20,589 bases of DNA, taken from positions 1 to 20,589 of the forward strand of contig JAOZPP010000059.1 in assembly GCA_029932675.1 (NCBI GenBank), given 5' to 3'. Shown here in pieces: positions 14,309-20,589 of the stretch (its first letter is position 1; each line of letters starts with the position of its first letter). The DNA is from a bacterium. GTDB taxonomy: Bacteria; SM23-81; DAOVCL01. The translations under genes and the position numbers were made by a program. The notes under the pieces were generated by a model. It saw nothing but the letters and a program-made list of their open reading frames with translations, had not been told where the DNA came from and did no database searches.

Positions 14309-15652
14309 TTGCCTGGTTCACCCCTGAAAGCCCTGCTGAAGACCTCCCTTCCAGCGATGATTGACCTCTCCTCCCAGACAGTGATGTGGATGATCGAGGC
14401 TATGTTGGTGGGTCATCTGGGAGCTGAGGCCCTGGCTGGGGTAGGAATGGCCGCCCAAGTGATCATCTTCACCAGCACCCTCCTTTTGACATTTGTTATG
14501 GGCAGTTCGATAATTGTCAACCAACTTCTCGGAGGGGGAAGGAAGGAAGAGGCCAATCATTTTTTAGGGCAATCGGTGATGATGTGTGGCTTGGCATCTT
14601 TAGGGATCTCTGCACTATGGTATTTTGCCGCCCCAGTGATCTTTAAAACCATCTTCGGGGCAGAGGCTCAGGCCGCTTCGCTGGGCATTGGTTACTTGAG
14701 GATTATTTCTTGCTTTGGGCCTTTAATCATTGTCAACTTCGTATCAGTTGGTATTCTCCGTGGGGCAGGTGATACTCACCTCTCTATGTTGGTAAGCTTG
14801 GTAGTAAACGGGATAAATGCCGTTTTGACCTCCATTTTGATCTATGGTCTCTTTGGCTTTCCCCGTTTAGAGGTGAAGGGGGCAGCCTTAGCCACTGGGT
14901 TTGCTCATAGCATCGGTTTTGCTATCACCTTTACTCTCCTTTTGACCCATAGGTCTGTCCTTACTCTGAGGCTAAGAGACTTAAAGACAGTAAATCTGAG
15001 GAGCTCTCGTCAGCTTCTTCTTATGGGTGTGCCGATAACTGTAGAGCAGATGGCCTGGGTGACCGGTCAGATGTTTGTAATGAGCTATGCAGCTCGGGTA
15101 AGCACGGTGGCCCTGGCGACTCATCAGGTTCTTTTGAGGCTCCAGTCGGTTATCTCTATGCTCTACCAGGGGATTGGAATGGGGGCCATGATCCTCACCG
15201 GTAAAAACTTGGGAGCTAATCAAGGAGAGAGGGCGAGAAAAGTGGGAACTATCTCCAGTCGTATTGTTTTTATCACTGTAATGGGTGTTGTTGCCGTTCT
15301 CTTCTTCTTAGCCAAGCCGATTATGTATCTCTTCACCTCTGACCAGAGGGTAATCCATCTGGGGGTACTTGTTCTTGGCTTAGTGGCTATAATCCAGGTG
15401 CCTAAGGCTTTAAACATAGTTATCTCGGGAAGCTTAAGAGGGGCTGGAGATATAAAATGGTTGATGACCCTTACTACATTGGGTGTCTTGGCATTTGAAG
15501 TATTTGGGGCGTGGGCCTTGGGGCTCTGGTTTGGATTGGGTCTGGTGGGCATTTGGTTGGCTACAGGGATCGACGAATCTTCAAGGTCTTTTGTCAATTA
15601 TCTTAGATATAGGGGAAGAAAATGGAGGGGGACGAAATCAACCCAATTTTGA
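14309..15652 (+). CDS. MATE family efflux transporter
   Basis: Multi-pass exporter of the multidrug and toxin extrusion family, which swaps cations for drugs or metabolites. The 447-residue protein has about twelve hydrophobic segments arranged as two related halves. Family motifs are visible in each half: MIDLSSQTVMWMIEAMLVGH and LGAEALAGVGMAAQ in the first, PITVEQMAWVTGQMFVMSYA and VATHQVLLRLQSVISMLYQG in the second, and SGSLRGAGDIKW matching GILRGAGDTHLS. The frame opens only 12 bases before TTG 14309, so TTG is the best start; GAAAGG at 14295-14300 is a modest ribosome-binding site. Its substrate is unknown. Its end overlaps the thymidylate kinase gene by 31 bases. Confidence 0.9.
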   Translation: MPGSPLKALLKTSLPAMIDLSSQTVMWMIEAMLVGHLGAEALAGVGMAAQVIIFTSTLLLTFVMGSSIIVNQLLGGGRKEEANHFLGQSVMMCGLASLGISALWYFAAPVIFKTIFGAEAQAASLGIGYLRIISCFGPLIIVNFVSVGILRGAGDTHLSMLVSLVVNGINAVLTSILIYGLFGFPRLEVKGAALATGFAHSIGFAITFTLLLTHRSVLTLRLRDLKTVNLRSSRQLLLMGVPITVEQMAWVTGQMFVMSYAARVSTVALATHQVLLRLQSVISMLYQGIGMGAMILTGKNLGANQGERARKVGTISSRIVFITVMGVVAVLFFLAKPIMYLFTSDQRVIHLGVLVLGLVAIIQVPKALNIVISGSLRGAGDIKWLMTLTTLGVLAFEVFGAWALGLWFGLGLVGIWLATGIDESSRSFVNYLRYRGRKWRGTKSTQF

Positions 15653-16293
15653 GGGGTTATCTCATCACCATTGAAGGCCTTGATGGGTGTGGGAAGTCAA
15701 CCCAAGCGCGGCTCCTCTCCTCCTACCTTAAAGGGAAGGGCTATCCTGTGCTGGTAACTCGGGAACCGGGTGGTCCTCCCATCTCAGAGAAGATCAGGGA
15801 GTTAATTTTAGACCGGAGCCATCCAGAGATGGTTGGGCTAACTGAACTTTTCCTTTACTTGGCTAGCCGTTCCCAGCATGTGGCAGAGGTGGTTAAACCC
15901 GCTCTGCAAAAGGGGTTTTTAGTGATCTGTGAAAGGTTCATCGATTCATCTGTAGCCTATCAGGGGTATGGGAGGGAAATAGGTGCGGAAGTGGTGAAGG
16001 GACTAAACAGGGTAGCCACTCAAGGTATATTCCCTCACCTCACCTTTGTTCTGGATATCAGTCCAAAGCTGGCCTGGGAGAGGGTGAGAGGTTGTAGGTC
16101 ACCGGATAGGTTGGAGTCTCAGGGTCTCAAATTTTATGAGAGGGTAAGGGAGGGCTACCTGGCTTTGGCTCAGGAGGAGAAGAGGGTAAAACTGATTGAC
16201 GGGAGGGGAGGGGTGAGGCAGATAGGGGAGGAAATAAGGCAGATTGTAAACGATTTCCTAAAGGAGAGAAGGAGGGAGAACAATGAAAAATAG
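15622..16293 (+). CDS. tmk: thymidylate kinase
   Basis: Phosphorylates dTMP to dTDP, an essential step of dTTP synthesis. The 223-residue protein has the P-loop GLDGCGKST (19-27), the TREPGG motif, the catalytic ERFIDSSVAYQGYGR and a lid region (ERVRGCRSPDRLES). I chose ATG 15622 because AGGGGAAG lies just before it; a TTG at 15649 overlaps the MATE stop as TTGA but lacks a ribosome-binding site. It overlaps the protease gene by 11 bases at its end. The set MATE-tmk-ctp looks like one transcript. Confidence 0.95.
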   Translation: MEGDEINPILRGYLITIEGLDGCGKSTQARLLSSYLKGKGYPVLVTREPGGPPISEKIRELILDRSHPEMVGLTELFLYLASRSQHVAEVVKPALQKGFLVICERFIDSSVAYQGYGREIGAEVVKGLNRVATQGIFPHLTFVLDISPKLAWERVRGCRSPDRLESQGLKFYERVREGYLALAQEEKRVKLIDGRGGVRQIGEEIRQIVNDFLKERRRENNEK

Positions 16294-17935
16294 GAAGTTA
16301 TATGCCATCTGGGGGGTGGGCGGCCTAATCGGCTTGCTGTTCCTTGGCTGGATAGGTGCCCACCTCTATGCCAGTGGTGAGAATCTCTATGCCGGGATTA
16401 GGTTGCTTGATCGGGTGGCCGTGGAGATTACTCAGAATTATGTAGAGGATGTAGATGCGAAAGATCTGATTTATGCCGGCATTAGGGGGATGTTGAAGAT
16501 TTTGGATCCCCATACCCAGTTCTTTGAGCAAAAGCAATACAAGGAACTTATGATTGGCACCCATGGTAAATATGGGGGAGTAGGTATGGTCATTGGGCTG
16601 CGGGAAGGGATTCTCACCGTGATCTCCCCCATAGAAGGTGGGCCGGCCTACAAGGCAGGAATCCAAGCAGGCGATATGGTGGTGAAGATAGAAGGGGAGT
16701 CTACCAAGGGGATAACTACTCAAGAGGCAGCCACGAAGCTGAGAGGTCAAAAGGGAACTAAAGTATCTCTCACTATAAAGAGGGAAGGAGTGGAGGAACC
16801 CCTTGAATTCACCCTCACCAGGGATATAATTACGATAAGAAGCGTCCCTTATGCTGGAATTGTGGCTGATGGAGTGGGCTATATAAGGCTCTCCCGTTTC
16901 TCGGAAAACGCAGGAGAGGAAATTAGAGAGGCACTAAAAAAGATAGGGGGGAGGGCTCAAAAGGGCCTTATCCTCGATTTGAGAAACAACCCAGGGGGGT
17001 TGCTTAGTCAGGCGGTTGATGTATCAGATCTGTTCTTGCCTGAAGGTAAGCTGGTTGTATATACCAAAGGGAGGTTAAGGGGACAGGATAGAAAGTTTTA
17101 TTCTCGGTTTCCACCCCTCTATGGGGATAAACCCTTGATCATTTTGGTGAACGGCGGAAGTGCCAGTGCATCGGAGATAATCTCCGGGGCGGTGCAGGAT
17201 TGGGACCGTGGCCTCATCTTGGGGACACGCACTTATGGAAAGGGCTCGGTGCAGACTGTTCTTAAGCCGGGAAGAGGAACAGCATTTGAGGGGACGGCCT
17301 TAAAGATTACCACAGCCAAGTGGTATATCCCCAGTGGCAGGTGTATCCAAAAGAAGGAGAAGGCGAAGAAGGATACTACCAAGGTGGAAGGAGAGGAGGT
17401 CTTCAAGACTCAAGGGGGGAGAACTGTCTATGGAGGAGGGGGGATAACCCCGGATGTCGTCCTTGAGCTTCCCAAGCTCAACCTATTGGAGTTGGAGTTA
17501 AGTAGGAAGGGGCTCTTCTTCGATTTCGCCGTTGACTATACCACGAAGCACAAGGATTTGAGAAGGGGTTTTGAAGTCACCGATGAAATGTTATCCGAGT
17601 TTAAGAAGTTCTTGAAGGAAAAGGATTTCCATTATACGAGCAAAGCTGAAAGTCAACTCGAAAATTTAGAGGAGAGTCTGAAGGAAGTCGATTATAGCAC
17701 TGATACAAAGCGGATTATAGAGGAACTAAGGTCAAAAGTTCAGGCAGCTAAGGAGAGGGAGTTCGAGAAGAGCTTGGATTATATTAAGATGGGCATCAAG
17801 AGGGAGATCGTTTCCAAGCTCTGGGGCGAGGAGGCCGTCTACGAAGAGACTGTGGTGAAGGGCGATAAACAGGTGCAGAGAGCAGTGGAGATATTGGAGA
17901 CTCCTGGAGAGTATGAGAAACTTTTGGGGTTATAA
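16283..17935 (+). CDS. S41 family C-terminal processing protease
   Basis: Periplasmic or membrane-anchored serine protease of the CtpA/Prc group, 550 residues. An N-terminal hydrophobic anchor (about 5-25) is followed by a PDZ domain (about 95-185: GVGMVIGLREGILTVISPIE, PAYKAGIQAGDMVVKIEGE) and the protease core with catalytic Ser295 (GSASASEIISG) and Lys320 (TYGKGSVQTV), spaced by 25 as in the family. A C-terminal extension of roughly 150 residues (FDFAVDYTTKHKDLRRGFEV, MLSEFKKFLKEKDFHYTSKA, EIVSKLWGEEAVYEE) is the type seen in Bacteroidetes/FCB-like proteases and is a useful lineage hint. GGAGGGAGAACA precedes the ATG. It probably trims or degrades envelope proteins. Confidence 0.95.
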   Translation: MKNRKLYAIWGVGGLIGLLFLGWIGAHLYASGENLYAGIRLLDRVAVEITQNYVEDVDAKDLIYAGIRGMLKILDPHTQFFEQKQYKELMIGTHGKYGGVGMVIGLREGILTVISPIEGGPAYKAGIQAGDMVVKIEGESTKGITTQEAATKLRGQKGTKVSLTIKREGVEEPLEFTLTRDIITIRSVPYAGIVADGVGYIRLSRFSENAGEEIREALKKIGGRAQKGLILDLRNNPGGLLSQAVDVSDLFLPEGKLVVYTKGRLRGQDRKFYSRFPPLYGDKPLIILVNGGSASASEIISGAVQDWDRGLILGTRTYGKGSVQTVLKPGRGTAFEGTALKITTAKWYIPSGRCIQKKEKAKKDTTKVEGEEVFKTQGGRTVYGGGGITPDVVLELPKLNLLELELSRKGLFFDFAVDYTTKHKDLRRGFEVTDEMLSEFKKFLKEKDFHYTSKAESQLENLEESLKEVDYSTDTKRIIEELRSKVQAAKEREFEKSLDYIKMGIKREIVSKLWGEEAVYEETVVKGDKQVQRAVEILETPGEYEKLLGL

Positions 17936-17970
17936 GATGCTAATGGACGAAAACTCTGCCCTAACTTGAC

Positions 17971-17975
17971 GGAGG
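17971..17975 (+). promoter_or_regulatory. Shine-Dalgarno site favouring TTG 17982 for the TauE-like gene
   Basis: GGAGG directly abuts ATG 17976, which leaves no spacer, but is six bases before the in-frame TTG 17982. The same geometry (GGAGG, six or so bases, TTG) occurs at the histidine kinase start. Confidence 0.6.
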
Positions 17976-17981
17976 ATGAAA

Positions 17982-18359
17982 TTGGTCGATGTTCTTATTT
18001 ATATAGTACTTGGTCTGATCGCTGGAACCATCAGTGGCTTGATTGGCATCGGGGGAGGGGTTATCATCGTCCCAGCATTGATCTACCTTTTTAGTTGGAC
18101 ACAGCATCAGGCACAGGGGACGACGTTGGCCCTCTTGGTCCCTCCCATTGGGCTGCTTGCTGCTTGGACCTACTATAGGCAGGGGTATGTTAACCTAACG
18201 GTTGCTGCCTTTGTCTGTTTAGGGTTCTTTGTTGGCGGTCTAATTGGGGCAAGGATGGCCGTTGGGCTCTCTGACCAGCTTCTTAGGAAGATATTTGGGA
18301 TTGCACTCCTTCTGATAGCTCTACATATGATCTTTACCAAATCGGGCCGTGGGCTGTAA
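17982..18359 (+). CDS. half-size sulfite exporter TauE/SafE family permease
   Basis: Small membrane permease of 125 residues from TTG 17982 (127 from ATG 17976). It has about four hydrophobic segments and the family half-motifs: GLIAGTISGLIGIGGGVIIV near the start, then ALIYLFSWTQHQAQGTTLAL and GLIGARMAVGLSDQLLRKIF. Full-length family members carry two such repeats in about 250 residues; this one has a single repeat and so would need to dimerise. Half-size members are known in the family, so it is not clearly a truncation, and its C-terminus ends as such proteins do. It lies 46 bases after the protease gene. The substrate is unknown; sulfite or organosulfonate is only a family-level guess. 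Confidence 0.85.
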   Translation: MVDVLIYIVLGLIAGTISGLIGIGGGVIIVPALIYLFSWTQHQAQGTTLALLVPPIGLLAAWTYYRQGYVNLTVAAFVCLGFFVGGLIGARMAVGLSDQLLRKIFGIALLLIALHMIFTKSGRGL

Positions 18360-18604
18360 ACCTGATTCTTTTAGGCGCGGGTTTTCACCCTGAATTATGC
18401 GAGAAAAGACCGAAACCACCAAAGGGGAGGAAATTTTTAAGAAAGGCTGTATCAATACAACCGCCTAGGCGCGGAGATTGTCCATTCACTTCGCTTAGGT
18501 GCCGCAATCAGTTACCTTTGTTTAATTGTGGCTGTCTGTGAAAGCCAGCGTTCACAAGCGGTTTATGAATAATTCGGGTTAATATCAAATCCAAATTGCT
18601 AAAC
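18360..18604. other. gene-poor gap between convergent genes
   Basis: No gene is visible. The gap contains ACTTCGCTT (18488-18496) directly followed by TTAGGTGCCGCAATC (18495-18509), both shared with the gap at 9312-9860. A weak hairpin GGGT-TTTC-ACCC follows the permease gene. It looks like decayed repeats where two transcripts meet. Confidence 0.55.
18495..18509 (+). repeat. REP-like repeat fragment, copy 2
   Basis: TTAGGTGCCGCAATC, the same as 9407-9422 except for one missing base. It lies between convergent genes. Confidence 0.5.
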
Positions 18605-19093
18605 TTACCATCCAGCAACGATTTTGTTGAGGAGATCATCGGAAAGTTTAGCTATTGCCCTTTCCTGGGCATCAGCCTCAGTCTCCCCCTGGGCAAGATA
18701 GGTCCCCCATCCCTCTAATCTCTCCTCCCTCCAAAGCTCCTTCTTCTTCTGCAGGTCCTCAAAGGAGGCAGTTACATAGACGCGCACAATGTATTCCTTC
18801 ACATTTTCGTTTTCATCGTAGGTATAGGCCTCCTTTTTGTAGTCCACTACACTTCCCCGCAGAACGGAGTCAGCCCTCCCCTCAGGGACGACTTTCAGGG
18901 TATTATCCCTCACCAAGGCGTTGATGAGGCTTTCGGTGAGCCTATCCGCTATCCCATATTCAGTGGTCTGGTTTGTAAAGAGGGGTACAGCCACGCTCTT
19001 GATATGAGAGGGAAGGGTGGAGCCGGAGAAGGAATAATAGCTACAGCCAAAGACAAAGATAGTGAGGAGGAGGAAAAGGAGTATTCTCTTCAA
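18605..19093 (-). CDS. LptE-like LPS-assembly lipoprotein
   Basis: A 162-residue lipoprotein. A short signal peptide ends in a lipobox, FVFGC, with lipid-modified Cys17. The next part, CSYYSFSGSTLPSHIKSVAV, and the following PLFTNQTTEYGIADRLTE are the LptE pattern; LptE partners the LptD barrel that inserts lipopolysaccharide in the outer leaflet. The C-terminal DAQERAIAKLSDDLLNKIV also fits. The start is TTG at 19093, sharing a TTGA with the stop of hutI, with AAAGGAGG eight bases upstream. It supports an LPS-bearing outer membrane. The lptD gene is not in the window. The family is diverse, so some doubt remains. Confidence 0.85.
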   Translation of the reverse strand: MKRILLFLLLTIFVFGCSYYSFSGSTLPSHIKSVAVPLFTNQTTEYGIADRLTESLINALVRDNTLKVVPEGRADSVLRGSVVDYKKEAYTYDENENVKEYIVRVYVTASFEDLQKKKELWREERLEGWGTYLAQGETEADAQERAIAKLSDDLLNKIVAGW

Positions 19094-20373
19094 CTCCTTC
19101 CCCTCCTTTCCACAACTACCCTCCCTGCCTTAATCACCATTTCAACCAAGTTCACTCCAAAATGGTAGGGTAAGATGCGATAATGGGGAAATCCCCAGAT
19201 GATGACATCAGCGAGTTTGCCCTTTTCCAGACTACCTATATTTTCTCCTCTGCCTATGGCCCAGGCTGCATTTATGGTAGCGGCCACTATCGCCTCTGCC
19301 GCGGTGAGTTTAAGTTTTAGGCAGGCTAAGTTTATGATAAGAGGCATTGATTCAGTCATACAGCTTCCTGGGTTGAGATCTGTAGCCAGGGCAATTGGCA
19401 CTTCCTCTTGGATCATCTCTCTGGCTGGTGCATACCGGGGCGAGTTAAGAAAGTAGGATGTTCCGGGAAGGAGGACTGCGCTCACCCCGGTTTCCTTCAT
19501 CCTCTTCATTCCCTGTGGGGATGTGTAAACCAAATGGTCGGCGCTTATCGCCCCCACCTCAGCAGCCAACTCCGCTCCCCCATAGGGAGAAAGCTCATCG
19601 GCGTGTATCTTCGGGCGCAATCCAAATCTCTTGCCGGTCAAAAGTATCTTTTCGGACTCTTCCCTGTTGAAAGCTGCCTCCTCACAGAAGACATCACAAA
19701 ATTCTGCCAACCTTCTTTCCGCCACCTGGGGGATGACTTCTTTTGTAAGAAGTTCTATGTAGTCACCCCTCCTTTCCCTATATTCTTCAGGCACCTGATG
19801 AGCTCCCAAGAATGTGGGGATGAGTTCGATTGGTTGTGAGTGGTTTAACTCTTTGATCGCCTCCAAAATCTTCAACTCATCGTTTAAATTTAGACCATAA
19901 CCACTTTTTACTTCAGCAGTTGTAGTTCCATAATTTAACATCCGTTCCAACCGGGGAAGGGCAAGCTGTATAAGCTCCTCTTTTGTGGCTTGGCGAACCC
20001 TTTGCACTGTGGCCCTAATTCCTCCCCCCCTTGCTTCTATCTCCTGGTAGGTTGCACCCTTAATTCTTTCCTCAAACTCATCCTCCCTTGTTCCGGCAAA
20101 GCAAAGATGGGTATGAGGGTCCACCAATCCAGGGGTAACTACCTTTCCGGAGGCATCTATTACCCTCGTCCTTTCGTCAACCTCAGTTTCCCTTAGGAGC
20201 TGGTCTGTAGTCCCCACGCAGACGATCCTATCCCCCTTAATTCCCACCGCTCCCTGGTGGATGAGACCCAGTTCACCTATCTGATCTCCACTGCGCGGGC
20301 CCTTTAGCCCAGAATTCAGGGTTAAGAGCTCCGCAGCACCCTTAATGAGTATGTCCAATCTCTGCTTCATCAT
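19090..20373 (-). CDS. hutI: imidazolonepropionase
   Basis: Third enzyme of histidine degradation: hydrolyses imidazolone-5-propionate to formiminoglutamate. It is a zinc amidohydrolase of 427 residues, the normal length. The HxH metal pair is His87 and His89 (DPHTHLCFAGTR). Other family motifs are YGTTTAEVKSGYGL, PKIHADELSPYGGAELA, ISADHLVYTS and ALATDLNPGSCMTESMPL. The start codon is the first of two adjacent ATGs; its promoter places transcription start on this codon, so it is probably leaderless. It overlaps the lptE-like gene by four bases. No other hut gene is in the window, though more could lie upstream. Confidence 0.95.
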   Translation of the reverse strand: MMKQRLDILIKGAAELLTLNSGLKGPRSGDQIGELGLIHQGAVGIKGDRIVCVGTTDQLLRETEVDERTRVIDASGKVVTPGLVDPHTHLCFAGTREDEFEERIKGATYQEIEARGGGIRATVQRVRQATKEELIQLALPRLERMLNYGTTTAEVKSGYGLNLNDELKILEAIKELNHSQPIELIPTFLGAHQVPEEYRERRGDYIELLTKEVIPQVAERRLAEFCDVFCEEAAFNREESEKILLTGKRFGLRPKIHADELSPYGGAELAAEVGAISADHLVYTSPQGMKRMKETGVSAVLLPGTSYFLNSPRYAPAREMIQEEVPIALATDLNPGSCMTESMPLIINLACLKLKLTAAEAIVAATINAAWAIGRGENIGSLEKGKLADVIIWGFPHYRILPYHFGVNLVEMVIKAGRVVVERRGRS

Positions 20374-20378
20374 CTACC

Positions 20379-20407
20379 AAATTACTCACCAAATCCGAAT
20401 ATGTCAA
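20379..20407 (-). promoter_or_regulatory. sigma70-type promoter of hutI, leaderless
   Basis: On the minus strand TTGACA (20402-20407), a 17-base spacer and TAATTT (20379-20384) end five bases before the ATG at 20371-20373. Transcription should begin at the start codon. There is no Shine-Dalgarno site. Confidence 0.7.
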
Positions 20408-20589
20408 GAAGAATCCCCTTGGAGGATACAACTGAGTTCAACGAATTTTTAAAACGCCAACTGCACAAAGGGAGGGCCAACTTCTACTACACTTTGGTGC
20501 GGGTTCAAGGCCATTAGGCCCAAAAGCATTGACATTGTAGACCAGCTATGATTTGGCAAGGGGAAAATGCAAAAATTTTCAGGGTCAAG

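Noticed and set aside
20555-20578. Possible sigma54 promoter near TTGGCA...TGCA
   Set aside because: The GG and GC elements are 12 bases apart rather than the required 10.

Overview
The window is an ordinary, gene-dense stretch of a Gram-negative bacterial chromosome, not an accessory island. It has no tRNA, rRNA, CRISPR array, insertion sequence or phage gene that I can see. An outer membrane is implied by an LptE-like lipoprotein and a PorV/PorQ-family protein. The PorV/PorQ protein and the long C-terminal extension of the S41 protease resemble proteins of the Bacteroidetes/FCB superphylum and related uncultured phyla. Arginine is written mostly AGG/AGA and coding strands are purine-rich. 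My inference is an uncultured, possibly FCB-related lineage; the phylum cannot be fixed from this window.

Region 1 (56-9311, all +) is a long run of genes. It starts with uvrC (nucleotide excision repair), an O6-alkylguanine-DNA methyltransferase, a metallo-beta-lactamase-fold hydrolase, a XerC/D recombinase, a CCA-adding enzyme/poly(A) polymerase-family protein and a small M50 membrane protease. The last four overlap or nearly overlap. A 65-residue membrane-anchored protein, a PAS histidine kinase with a degenerate receiver domain, and an NtrC-type sigma54 activator follow, forming a two-component system.

Region 2 (9312-10754) is sparse. It holds about 550 bases with degenerate REP-like repeats and a secreted or anchored hypothetical gene on the minus strand whose reading frame is broken by one TAG codon. 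Region 3 (10755-12013, minus) is a two-gene unit: PorV/PorQ-like protein then a MIP18/SufT-family protein.

Region 4 (12014-14280, +) is a divergent promoter region followed by a CDP-alcohol phosphotransferase of the phosphatidylinositol-phosphate synthase type and an actinobacterial/archaeal-type inositol-phosphate synthase. Together they predict inositol phospholipid synthesis from glucose-6-phosphate. A clean hairpin terminator closes the unit. Region 5 (14309-18359, +) carries a MATE exporter, thymidylate kinase, S41 C-terminal processing protease and a half-size TauE/SafE permease. Region 6 (18605-20373, minus) is hutI followed by lptE, converging on region 5.

Four promoters share a TTGACA box, an exact 17-base spacer and a T-rich -10 box. 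Two of them (uvrC and hutI) place the predicted transcription start on the start codon, so these genes look leaderless. Several other genes start with TTG behind a strong GGAGG site. I found no convincing undescribed defence, mobile or biosynthetic system. The best leads are the inositol lipid pair, the TAG-interrupted gene, the leaderless promoters and the degenerate kinase receiver.
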